The notes beneath the pieces are model-generated. The model was not told the origin of the DNA, ran no database searches, and was given only the letters and a program-made list of their open reading frames with translations. From Bifidobacterium breve (lineage in GTDB: Bacteria; Actinomycetota; Acidimicrobiia; IMCC26256): 8,695 nt of DNA. The number at the start of each line of letters is the position of its first letter. Positions within the stretch are counted from its first letter, which is position 1. Where the stretch lies: NCBI GenBank assembly GCA_945907055.1, contig CAMDSG010000070.1, positions 1 to 8,695 on the forward strand, written 5' to 3'. Shown one piece after another: positions 1-6,082 of the stretch. The translations under genes and the position numbers were made by a program.

Positions 1-1
1 T

Positions 2-77
2 TGGTAGCCCCGAGCGGATTCGAACCGCCGTTTCCGCCTTGAGAGGGCGGCGTCCTAGGCCTCTAGACGACGGGGCC
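2..77 (-). tRNA. tRNA-Glu (anticodon CTC)
   Basis: A complete cloverleaf can be folded on the minus strand. The 7-bp acceptor stem (71-77 with 6-12) closes with one G-U pair, and the D and T arms carry the usual GG and TTCGA motifs. The anticodon stem is 34-38/46-50 and the 7-nt loop at 39-45 reads CTCTCAA, giving anticodon CTC, which decodes GAG (Glu). The discriminator base is A, and CCA is encoded in the DNA at 2-4. It lies downstream of gltX in the same orientation, so the gene for the charging enzyme and one of its substrate tRNAs are neighbours. Confidence 0.96.
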
Positions 78-143
78 GTGCATATGGACCAAGTTGCGGT
101 CATTTTTCAAAAGTTCTAAAGCGTGTCTCTCGCTCAGAACCTG

Positions 144-215
144 CTCGGGGGGGAGGACTCGAACCCCCAATAACGGGATCAGAACCCGTTGTGTTACCGA
201 TTACACCACCCCCGA
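144..215 (-). tRNA. tRNA-Gln (anticodon CTG)
   Basis: The minus strand folds as a cloverleaf: acceptor stem 209-215 with 145-151 (7 bp), a 4-bp D stem with the GG of the loop, anticodon stem 173-177/185-189, loop 178-184 reading TTCTGAT (anticodon CTG, decoding CAG, Gln), and a T arm with TTCGAGT. The discriminator is G. No CCA is encoded, unlike the adjacent tRNA-Glu gene, so CCA must be added enzymatically. In many actinobacteria tRNA-Gln is first charged with Glu by GltX and then amidated by GatCAB, so it may also be a substrate of the neighbouring gltX product; that is inference here. Confidence 0.95.
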
Positions 216-249
216 AAGGAGGCCACACTCTAACCGAGCGGGGGTCTTC

Positions 250-263
250 CTCGGCTAGCCGAG
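250..263. repeat. 14-bp perfect palindrome between gltX and the tRNAs
   Basis: CTCGGCTAGCCGAG at 250-263 is fully self-complementary. A second CCGAG at 236-240 can pair alternatively with CTCGG at 250-254. There is no U-run on either strand, so this is not a convincing intrinsic terminator. It could be a processing hairpin between the gltX mRNA and the tRNA part of a common transcript, or simply chance. Confidence 0.4.
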
Positions 264-289
264 TGATGCCAAGCCTGCGTATTTCTCGA

Positions 290-1720
290 TTAGCCGCCCA
301 ACAGCGAGAGCGCTGCGCTGATCCGCCGCAGCGATTCATCACGGCCAAGTAGGTAAATGGAGTCGAATAAAGGCAGCCCAGCGTGGCGCCCCTCAATCGC
401 GGCATATACAGCCGGCAACCCCTTACGCGGCTTGACCCCAAGCGCCTCAAGGGCCGGCCGAAGGTCGATATCTTCAACGCTCCACTCGCACTTCTCGAGA
501 TGGCGCAGCACTGCTCCAAGAATCTCAACGAGCCCATCAGCGCTAGAGACCCGCTCCCAAGAATCGGGGTTGATCACAAAATCGGCTGCAGGGAGAAAGA
601 GGAAATCCATCTGCTCGGCTAGCTGCACCAAGGTCGTTGCACGCTCCTGTCCAATACGGACTGCGCCTAAGAGCAACTCCTTATCGAGCTCGCTGCCGTA
701 GAGCGTCTCCGCATATGGCAGCACGCGCTCGACGAGGGTCTCGAGCGAGAGCCGTCGAATCCACTCGCCGTTTACCCACTCAAGTTTCTGATGATCGAAG
801 TAGGCGGCTGAGTGGGTAACACGATCGAGATCAAACTCGCGCGCGATCTCTTCCGCATCCATTACCTCCTTACCCTCTTCCGGTGCCCAGCCCAGTAGAG
901 CCAAGTAATTGAGTAGGGCCTCTGGCAAGTAACCGCGATCGCGAAAGTCTTCTAGTGAGACTGCACCGTGACGCTTGGACAACTTTGCGCGGTCCTCGCC
1001 AACAATGAGCGGCAGGTGTGCATAGATTGGGGCATCAAGGGTCCCCATTGCGCGTCGAAGTGCGAGCACCCGATGCGTTGAGTCAAGAAGGTCCTCGCCG
1101 CGCACGACATGAGTGATCCCCATGTCAAGGTCGTCGACAGCGTTTGCTAGAAAGAAAATAGGGGTGCCGTCAGAGCGAACAATCACAAAATCCGAGATCG
1201 TTGACCACTCGACCGATACGGGCCCGCGTACAACATCCACGAACTCGCTGGTCCCTGTATCTGGGGTGCGAAATCGGAGGGAGCGCGGGCGGCCCGCGTC
1301 CCGTAGTGCAACGCGCTCAGCATCTGAGAGTTCTCGGCAATGCCCGTCGTACCCGGGGGGTCGCCCTGCAGCAATCGCCGCGTCGTTTCTCTCTTTCGAC
1401 TCCTCTTCGGTGCAGTAACACTCATATGCCAGACCCTTGACGAGCATCTGATCTGCTGCTGCTAGGTAGAGCTCAAACCGGTCGCTCTGGAGAACAGGGC
1501 CCTCATCCCACCCAAGCCCAAGCCAAGTAAGTGTCTCTTGGATTCCGTCTACCCACTCCTGACGAGATCGCGCGACATCTGTGTCTTCAATTCGAAGTAT
1601 CAATACGCCACCCGCGCTTCGAGCGAATAACCAGTTGAAGAGAGCAGTGCGAGCCCCGCCAACATGCAGAAACCCGGTCGGTGCCGGCGAGAAACGAACT
1701 CTCACATTTGATTCGGGCAC
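290..1720 (-). CDS. gltX: glutamyl-tRNA synthetase (GltX)
   Basis: This cytoplasmic class I aminoacyl-tRNA synthetase ligates glutamate to tRNA-Glu, and in organisms without GlnRS also to tRNA-Gln. The 476-aa length is normal for bacterial GluRS. Visible motifs are the N-terminal RFSPAPTG with the HIGH-type HVGG (residues 19-22), RIEDTD (about 43-48), a zinc-site-like CYC (101-103) followed by YDGHC (124-128), VVRGEDLLDST (206-215) and the KMSKS-type KLSKR (246-250), then the helical anticodon-binding domain. The GTG start is preceded by GAGGAG four bases upstream (1725-1730). A 70-nt gap separates it from the upstream unknown gene, so it may have its own promoter as well as read-through from the amino acid operon. 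The genes for tRNA-Gln and tRNA-Glu follow directly. Whether it is discriminating or non-discriminating cannot be read here without an alignment. Confidence 0.98.
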   Translation of the reverse strand: MPESNVRVRFSPAPTGFLHVGGARTALFNWLFARSAGGVLILRIEDTDVARSRQEWVDGIQETLTWLGLGWDEGPVLQSDRFELYLAAADQMLVKGLAYECYCTEEESKERNDAAIAAGRPPGYDGHCRELSDAERVALRDAGRPRSLRFRTPDTGTSEFVDVVRGPVSVEWSTISDFVIVRSDGTPIFFLANAVDDLDMGITHVVRGEDLLDSTHRVLALRRAMGTLDAPIYAHLPLIVGEDRAKLSKRHGAVSLEDFRDRGYLPEALLNYLALLGWAPEEGKEVMDAEEIAREFDLDRVTHSAAYFDHQKLEWVNGEWIRRLSLETLVERVLPYAETLYGSELDKELLLGAVRIGQERATTLVQLAEQMDFLFLPAADFVINPDSWERVSSADGLVEILGAVLRHLEKCEWSVEDIDLRPALEALGVKPRKGLPAVYAAIEGRHAGLPLFDSIYLLGRDESLRRISAALSLLGG

Positions 1721-1724
1721 TTTG

Positions 1725-1730
1725 CTCCTC
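1725..1730 (-). promoter_or_regulatory. Shine-Dalgarno site of gltX
   Basis: GAGGAG on the minus strand lies 4 nt before the GTG at 1718-1720. It fixes GTG as the gltX start, and the protein then begins exactly where GluRS proteins usually do, a few residues before the RFSPAPTG motif. Confidence 0.8.
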
Positions 1731-1790
1731 GTGTTCTCTAATTGGTACCGGTCAGCGCAGTTCAGCGCGCAGACCAGCGGTTATCAAGCA

Positions 1791-2327
1791 TCAGTGCGAG
1801 ATGGCAACCGCTGCGAGCGATGAACGCACCTCATTAACGCGAGCCAATGCCTGATCAAATGGCAGGTGGAGAATCTCATCAGAGACAGCACCTACTGCAC
1901 GCCGACGAGATAGCCAATGATGCCCTGCTCCATGAACAAGCGCTGGGCGCCAGTCGCGAACGTCTAGAGATGACGCCTCAAAATCTAAGAATTCGATCGC
2001 TAACTCAACATCCGGCGAGATTGGAGCACGGCCAAATGAAGCAGCACGCTTCATAGCTATCTCTGAGATAATTGCTAACGCATCGCCGAGATGCTCTCCG
2101 GGCAGCAGGACAATTCGCTCAGAAGCACGGCGAGCCAACGACATCGCATAGCCAATATTTGGTCCGGTATTACCGAAGACTCCACCTTGCTCACCTGCTG
2201 GCCCAACCTCGCCAGGCCGGCTCGCTCGCCATGAGCGCGCCGCCGGAAGTGTTACTCCGGGAGCAAGATTTGCCTTGTTACGAGGCTTATCACCGCTCAC
2301 GATAGATACAAATGGGTCCATTGGCAT
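1791..2327 (-). CDS. conserved-looking protein of unknown function, 178 aa
   Basis: I do not recognise a named family. The reading frame is uninterrupted, lies between two certain genes on the same strand, and starts 12 nt after the cimA stop; its weak Shine-Dalgarno AGGA (2338-2341) overlaps that stop codon, which suggests translational coupling. The first 50 residues are Pro/Gly/Arg-rich and probably disordered (GEVGPAGEQGG). Residues about 52-155 look like a compact, mainly helical domain with GPNIGYAMSLARR, LLPGEHLGDALAIISEIAMKRAASFGRAP and a GHHW-x-SRRRAVGAV segment. There is no signal peptide or membrane segment, so it is probably cytoplasmic. From memory, similar uncharacterised proteins with a GP-x-x-GYAL...GEH-x-x-DAL...KRASLFGRAP pattern occur in actinobacteria; this needs a search. 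The context hints at a role linked to amino acid synthesis or translation, but no function can be assigned. Confidence 0.8.
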   Translation of the reverse strand: MPMDPFVSIVSGDKPRNKANLAPGVTLPAARSWRASRPGEVGPAGEQGGVFGNTGPNIGYAMSLARRASERIVLLPGEHLGDALAIISEIAMKRAASFGRAPISPDVELAIEFLDFEASSLDVRDWRPALVHGAGHHWLSRRRAVGAVSDEILHLPFDQALARVNEVRSSLAAVAISH

Positions 2328-2339
2328 TGTCTTGTGGTC

Positions 2340-3980
2340 CTATCCGCGTGCTTCTGCGCGCAGTAATCCATAGATGAGTGAGTCTGAGAGTGCTTGCCAA
2401 GACGCATCAATGATGTTCTCGCTGACTCCGATTGTGGTCCAAGAACCATCAGCATCAGCAGTATCTAAAAGCACGCGCGTAACTGCTCCGGTGCCTAACT
2501 CTGCATTCAGGACCCGGACCTTAAAATCGGTGAGATGAACCTGATCAAGCGCTGGGAAACGAGATCCCAGTGCTGATCTAAGTGCACGGTCAAGAGCGTT
2601 TACCGGTCCGTTGCCCTCAGATGTAGCAATCTCTCGATCCTCACCGATACGCACCTTCATAGTCGCCTCGGTGACAACCCCTGCATGACCATCCTCGCCC
2701 TGAACGTCATCTGTGATTACTCGAAAACTCTCGACAGTAAACCAGTGAGGGGTCCAACCAGTTGCTCTGCGCATCAGCAACTCAAGCGACGCATCTGCAA
2801 CCTCGAATTGGAATCCGTCATGCTCAAGTCGCTTGAGAGTCTCAACCACGGAGTTGACAGTTGGTCCGTCGAGGTCGAGCCCGAGCTCCTGTGCTTTGAG
2901 AGCAATTGTGGCCTTACCCGCTAGTTCCGAGACGATAAATCGCGTGCCGTTACCAACAGAATCTGGAGCAATGTGTTCGTAAGCATCTGGTCGGCGAACA
3001 ATCGCGCTTACATGCAGCCCTGCCTTATGCGCGAACGCCGAGGAACCAACATAAGCAGCTTGGGGATTTAGCGACATATTCACCAACTCAGCAATATGCC
3101 TGGAGACTGGAGTAAGGCGCTCTAAACGGTCAGCGGGGATGGTCTCGATCCCCATCTTGATTGTCAGATTCGGAATGATGGTAGTGAGATTGCAGTTACC
3201 CGTGCGCTCGCCGTAGCCGTTAATGGTTCCCTGCACTTGGGTTGCTCCACCGCGAACGCCTGCGAGTGCATTTGCAACACCGCAGCCAGTGTCATCGTGG
3301 AGGTGCACGCCCACAGCGACATCGCCACCGAAGTAATCGACTACCTCAGAGACGATCTGCTCAACCTCGTGGGGAAGCGAACCCCCATTGGTATCGCAGA
3401 GCACAAGGCGATCAACACCAGAGGTAGCAGCTGCCTCGAGAACTCTCAACGAGTACTCGGGATTGCGCTTGTATCCATCGAAGAAGTGCTCTGCATCGAA
3501 GAGAACCTCGCGGCCCTCTCCCTTTAGATAAGCAACCGAGTCGCCGACCATTGCAACACCCTCATCAAGGGTCGTGTTCAGCGTCTCAATTACGTGATAA
3601 TCCCAGCACTTTCCCACGATGCAGAGCGCCGGTGCACCAGATCGGATGAGGTGGGCAAGAGTCTCATCAGAGTCGACCTTGCCGCGAGCGCGACGCGTTG
3701 ATCCAAAGGCGACAAGTTTTGATGTAGTTAGAACAAGCTCGTTTGGAATCCTCTTGAATAGCTCATCGTCTTTTGGATTGGCGCCTGGCCAGCCAGCCTC
3801 GATGTAGTGCACGCCAAGAGAGTCGAGTTGCTCCGCTATGCGAAGTTTGTCGTCAACTGTGAGCGAGATCCCCTCGAGTTGAGCGCCATCACGCAGAGTT
3901 GTGTCGTATATCTCTACAGCCTTGGGCGTGCGGTCTCCGGTCAAGCCGCTACTCAAGCCGCTACTCAAGCCGCTACTCAT
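2340..3980 (-). CDS. cimA: (R)-citramalate synthase (CimA)
   Basis: It condenses pyruvate with acetyl-CoA to (R)-citramalate, the first step of the threonine-independent isoleucine route. The 546-aa protein has a DRE-TIM/HMG-CoA-lyase-like barrel: IYDTTLRDGAQLEGIS (24-39; the catalytic R30-D31 and the GAQ form typical of CimA rather than the GEQ usual in LeuA), HLHDD (226-230, metal-binding HxH) and GYGERTGNCN (255-264). A C-terminal LeuA-dimer-type regulatory domain follows (about 400-540), where isoleucine feedback would act. The frame stays open upstream to 4097, but the ATG at 3978-3980 is chosen: it has GGAG seven bases upstream, and the 39 extra residues would come from antisense-like sequence inside ilvE. 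The start overlaps the end of ilvE by 8 nt. Residues 1-12 are three copies of MSSG/LSSG-type repeats from a 12-bp tandem repeat, an unusual N-terminus. An isopropylmalate or homocitrate synthase is the main alternative but is less likely. Confidence 0.93.
   Translation of the reverse strand: MSSGLSSGLSSGLTGDRTPKAVEIYDTTLRDGAQLEGISLTVDDKLRIAEQLDSLGVHYIEAGWPGANPKDDELFKRIPNELVLTTSKLVAFGSTRRARGKVDSDETLAHLIRSGAPALCIVGKCWDYHVIETLNTTLDEGVAMVGDSVAYLKGEGREVLFDAEHFFDGYKRNPEYSLRVLEAAATSGVDRLVLCDTNGGSLPHEVEQIVSEVVDYFGGDVAVGVHLHDDTGCGVANALAGVRGGATQVQGTINGYGERTGNCNLTTIIPNLTIKMGIETIPADRLERLTPVSRHIAELVNMSLNPQAAYVGSSAFAHKAGLHVSAIVRRPDAYEHIAPDSVGNGTRFIVSELAGKATIALKAQELGLDLDGPTVNSVVETLKRLEHDGFQFEVADASLELLMRRATGWTPHWFTVESFRVITDDVQGEDGHAGVVTEATMKVRIGEDREIATSEGNGPVNALDRALRSALGSRFPALDQVHLTDFKVRVLNAELGTGAVTRVLLDTADADGSWTTIGVSENIIDASWQALSDSLIYGLLRAEARG
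3942..3977 (-). repeat. 12-bp tandem repeat, 3 perfect copies, at the cimA 5' end
   Basis: The unit CAAGCCGCTACT (plus strand) occurs three times without mismatch at 3942-3953, 3954-3965 and 3966-3977, directly next to the cimA start codon. Because the period is a multiple of three, it adds Ser-Ser-Gly-Leu units to the CimA N-terminus without a frameshift. The ilvE stop codon lies inside the copy nearest the start, so copy changes would not affect IlvE. Confidence 0.97.
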
Positions 3981-4905
3981 CCGTGTACTCCAACCAATCT
4001 GAGTACTTCGGGTTGCGCGCGTATACCGCGTCGAAGTAGGCGGCCTGAATCTCCTTAGTGATAGGCCCTGGGTCTCCACCACGATCGCCAATCTCACGAT
4101 CGTCTACGGAGCGCATCGGGACAATCTCTGCTGCGGTTCCTGTGAGGAACGCCTCATCGGCGAGATAGAGATCCGAGCGAAGCAACTTGGCCTCAACTAC
4201 CGGGTATCCGAGATCGCGCGCGATTGTCATGACGCTTGCACGAGTGAGCCCGTCGAGCGCGCCCGATGAGGTCGGCGGCGTGCTGATAACTCCATCGCGA
4301 ACAGTAAATAGGTTCTCACCTGTGCACTCTGCGACATAACCAAGGGTGTTTAGAAGGATCGCCTCGTCATAGCCCGCCTTGATCGCCTCAACCTTGGCAA
4401 GACTGGAGTTGACATAGATACCAGTCCCCTTTGCGGCAACCGGCATCACGTTTGGATCCATTCTGCGCCACGATGAGACCTGAAGACGAACGCCATTTCG
4501 CACACCCTCGTCTCCGAGGTATGAAGCCCATGGCCATACGGCGATCGAGACATTTACAGGACAGGCCAACGGGTTGAGGCCCATCTCTCCATAGCCTAGG
4601 TACACGATCGGGCGGATGTAGCAAGACTCAACATCGTTGGCTCGAATTGTCTCTTTGGTCGCGTCGACTAACTCTTGGACAGTGAACGGCACCTTCATCA
4701 TTAACAAGTGCGCAGACTGATGGAGGCGGCGCATGTGATCAGTCAGGCGGAATATAGCGGGGCCGCGCTCGGTCGGGTATGCGCGAATTCCCTCGAATAC
4801 ACCAGAGCCATAGTGGAGCGTGTGGGAGAGGATGTGGATGCGCGCGTCATCCCAATCAACCAACGCTCCATCCATCCAGATCTTCTTCGTCTTCTCAAAT
4901 GGCAT
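3973..4905 (-). CDS. ilvE: branched-chain amino acid aminotransferase (IlvE)
   Basis: This PLP fold-type IV enzyme transfers the amino group between glutamate and the 2-oxo acids of isoleucine, leucine and valine, the last step of their synthesis, in the cytoplasm. At 310 aa it has the usual length of short-type IlvE. Visible motifs are the N-terminal KIWMDGALVDWDDARIH, HYGSGVFEGIRAY (31-43), RPIVYLGYGEMGL (98-110), the PLP-binding lysine K159 in AAKGTGIYVNSSLAK, E193 in ECTGENLF (PLP ring contact) and FLTGTAAEI near the C-terminus. The ATG is preceded by AAGGAG with 9-nt spacing. The gene follows leuB after 46 nt and overlaps cimA by 8 nt. D-amino acid transaminase and aminodeoxychorismate lyase share the fold, but the motifs and context favour IlvE strongly. 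Confidence 0.96.
   Translation of the reverse strand: MPFEKTKKIWMDGALVDWDDARIHILSHTLHYGSGVFEGIRAYPTERGPAIFRLTDHMRRLHQSAHLLMMKVPFTVQELVDATKETIRANDVESCYIRPIVYLGYGEMGLNPLACPVNVSIAVWPWASYLGDEGVRNGVRLQVSSWRRMDPNVMPVAAKGTGIYVNSSLAKVEAIKAGYDEAILLNTLGYVAECTGENLFTVRDGVISTPPTSSGALDGLTRASVMTIARDLGYPVVEAKLLRSDLYLADEAFLTGTAAEIVPMRSVDDREIGDRGGDPGPITKEIQAAYFDAVYARNPKYSDWLEYTDE
3988..3991 (-). promoter_or_regulatory. Shine-Dalgarno site deciding the cimA start
   Basis: GGAG on the minus strand, 7 nt before the ATG at 3978-3980 and inside the last codons of ilvE. It supports the internal start over the longer open frame that begins at 4097. Confidence 0.65.
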
Positions 4906-4951
4906 GACTACTTGCTCCTTAGTTGCTCAAGTCTTTTATTTATTTGCTTAT
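4906..4951 (-). promoter_or_regulatory. AT-rich leuB-ilvE spacer with ilvE Shine-Dalgarno
   Basis: On the minus strand the first half after the leuB stop is an A/T-rich run (AAATAAGCAAATAAATAAAAG), followed by AAGGAG (4915-4920) nine bases from the ilvE ATG. A short ACTTG/CAAGT inverted repeat (4910-4914/4928-4932) would place the ribosome site in a loop. The A-rich stretch may help ribosome loading. No promoter can be defined. Confidence 0.4.
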
Positions 4952-5944
4952 TTACAGAGCCGCGATGATCGCAGCGCCGATTTCCTTTGTTCCACCAGTT
5001 GCTAGGTCACTTGCCGCGATGGCTGCGCGTATCCGATCAGCCGCTACCTCTTCACCGAGGAAGTCGAGCATCATTGAGGCAGAGATAACTGCCGCACGAG
5101 GGTCCGCAATTCCTTTGCCAGCAATATCTGGAGCCGAACCATGCACTGGCTCGAATAATGAAGGGCCAGTACGCGCAGGGTTGAGGTTCGCGGAGGCAGC
5201 GCGACCGATGCCGCCAGCTACAGCTCCTCCTAGGTCGGTGAGGATGTCGCCGAATAGGTTGTCGGTGACGATCACGTCGTACTTCTCAGGGCGCTGCACA
5301 AAATGAATGCAGGCAGCATCTATATGGTCATAACCAGTGGTGACATCTGGGTATTCGCTCGCAACCTCGTTGAATGCCCGCTCCCAGAGATCGCCAGCAA
5401 AAGTAAGCACATTTGTCTTATGGACAAGCGTTAGGCGCTTTGCTGGGCGGTCGTTCGCGAGTCCAAAGGCATAACGGACACAGCGCTCAACACCCATGCG
5501 CGTGTTGACTGATCCTTGAGTAGCAACCTCGTTTGGGGTCCCCTTGCGCAGAAATCCACCCTCACCGGCGTAGGTGCCCTCAGTATTTTCACGCACGACG
5601 AGCATGTCAACACCATTATTTAGAATCGATGGACCCGCGAGGAATGGGCGAAGGTTTACGTATAGGTCCAGCTCAAAGCGGAGCCGAAGCAATAGCCCGC
5701 GCTCAATTACTCCAGGAGGTACATCTGGGGTTCCGACTGCTCCAAGAAGCACGGCATCGAACCCACGGATCTCCTCGAGGACTTGATCGGGAAGAACCTC
5801 GCCTGTCGATAAGTACCTACGACCGCCAAGGTCATAATCGGTCGTATCTAGACTCACGCCTGCCGCCTCAATGACTGCGAGAGCAATCTCAGTTACCTCG
5901 GGTCCGATGCCGTCGCCACCGATAATTCCAACGCGGTGCGTCAT
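4952..5944 (-). CDS. leuB: 3-isopropylmalate dehydrogenase (LeuB), likely also 3-methylmalate dehydrogenase
   Basis: This NAD-dependent oxidative decarboxylase acts on 3-isopropylmalate in leucine synthesis and, in the citramalate route, on D-erythro-3-methylmalate to give 2-oxobutyrate. The adjacent cimA suggests both uses; that is inference. At 330 aa it matches the short actinobacterial form. Motifs are GGDGIGPEV (9-17), YVNLRP (95-100) with upstream arginines R87/R89 for substrate binding, RENTEG (118-123), HKTN (175-178), DNLFGDILTD (228-237, metal and catalytic Asp) and EPVHGSAPDIAGKGIADP (265-282, NAD loop). It is the first large gene of the minus-strand operon. No Shine-Dalgarno site precedes its ATG; instead the ATG overlaps (ATGA) the stop of a 20-codon ORF, so translation may be coupled. 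Tartrate or isocitrate dehydrogenase-like paralogues are less likely given the neighbours. Confidence 0.96.
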   Translation of the reverse strand: MTHRVGIIGGDGIGPEVTEIALAVIEAAGVSLDTTDYDLGGRRYLSTGEVLPDQVLEEIRGFDAVLLGAVGTPDVPPGVIERGLLLRLRFELDLYVNLRPFLAGPSILNNGVDMLVVRENTEGTYAGEGGFLRKGTPNEVATQGSVNTRMGVERCVRYAFGLANDRPAKRLTLVHKTNVLTFAGDLWERAFNEVASEYPDVTTGYDHIDAACIHFVQRPEKYDVIVTDNLFGDILTDLGGAVAGGIGRAASANLNPARTGPSLFEPVHGSAPDIAGKGIADPRAAVISASMMLDFLGEEVAADRIRAAIAASDLATGGTKEIGAAIIAAL

Positions 5945-6003
5945 GGGTGCATCATTTCTATCTGAGAATCTGGATTTATTTCTGGCTTCATTTCTGGATT
6001 CAT
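5941..6003 (-). CDS. candidate 20-aa ORF overlapping the leuB start
   Basis: The minus strand encodes ATG, 19 further codons and TGA, with the product MNPEMKPEINPDSQIEMMHP. Its TGA shares the bases ATGA with the leuB start, the usual arrangement for translational coupling, while leuB lacks its own Shine-Dalgarno site. The ORF lies wholly in the degenerate 12-nt repeat array, so it encodes repeating NPE(M/I)/KPE units. Its own ribosome site is poor (AGAG two bases before the ATG, or AGGA twelve bases before). It could be a real coupling peptide or just the consequence of a 12-nt repeat in an open frame. Confidence 0.35.
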   Translation of the reverse strand: MNPEMKPEINPDSQIEMMHP

Positions 6004-6013
6004 TTCTCTAGTA
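5954..6013 (-). repeat. degenerate 12-nt tandem array upstream of leuB
   Basis: Five units in strict 12-nt phase begin at 5954, 5966, 5978, 5990 and 6002 (plus strand). The best pair, ATTTCTGGCTTC and ATTTCTGGATTC, differ at one base. The outer units keep ATTTCT or TCTGGATT but have drifted. The array fills most of the space between the terminator-like hairpin and the leuB start. Confidence 0.75.
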
Positions 6014-6022
6014 GGTCCTGAT

Positions 6023-6053
6023 AACGAAAGACCGCCCACCTGAGTGGACGGTC
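6023..6053 (-). terminator. terminator-like hairpin (candidate attenuator) in the leuB leader
   Basis: In the minus-strand RNA, GACCGUCCAC (6053-6044) pairs over 10 bp with GUGGGCGGUC (6039-6030) around a UCAG tetraloop, and is followed by UUUCGUU (6029-6023). One pair is G-U in this strand; the plus strand would have a C-A mismatch there, so the stem fits minus-strand RNA better. The U tail is only moderate. Its place between a Val-Ile-Ile-Ile peptide and leuB suggests a regulated attenuator, not an end-of-operon terminator. Confidence 0.55.
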
Positions 6054-6057
6054 ATGG

Positions 6058-6082
6058 GCGAACGCCAAAGGGCAGCGTTCGC
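6058..6082 (-). promoter_or_regulatory. leader hairpin starting at the leader-peptide stop codon
   Basis: In the minus-strand RNA, GCGAACGC (6082-6075) pairs perfectly with GCGUUCGC (6065-6058) around a 9-nt loop. The stem begins at the last base of the leader stop codon (6082-6084). A ribosome stalled on the Ile codons at 6096-6088 would cover its first arm. It has no U-run, so it would serve as a pause or protector hairpin, not a terminator. Confidence 0.55.

Noticed and set aside
100..1440. Several open frames on either strand overlapping gltX and the tRNAs
   Set aside because: They are antisense or out of frame to an unambiguous synthetase gene or to tRNA genes, with Arg/Ser/Pro-rich compositions typical of shadow frames.
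1730..1790. Terminator between the unknown gene and gltX
   Set aside because: A GGTC...GCGC...GCGC...GACC inverted repeat can be drawn, but it has large loops and no U-run on the minus strand.
3981..4097. Longer N-terminus for cimA starting at 4097 (585 aa)
   Set aside because: It would overlap ilvE by 125 nt, the added residues are Arg/Thr/Ser-rich with no CimA similarity, and a good Shine-Dalgarno site precedes ATG 3980.
6008..6055. 15-codon minus-strand ORF (ATG at 6055, MTVHSGG...) over the terminator-like hairpin
   Set aside because: There is no Shine-Dalgarno site and it lies inside the stem; it contains one Val-Ile pair but no clear run of regulatory codons.
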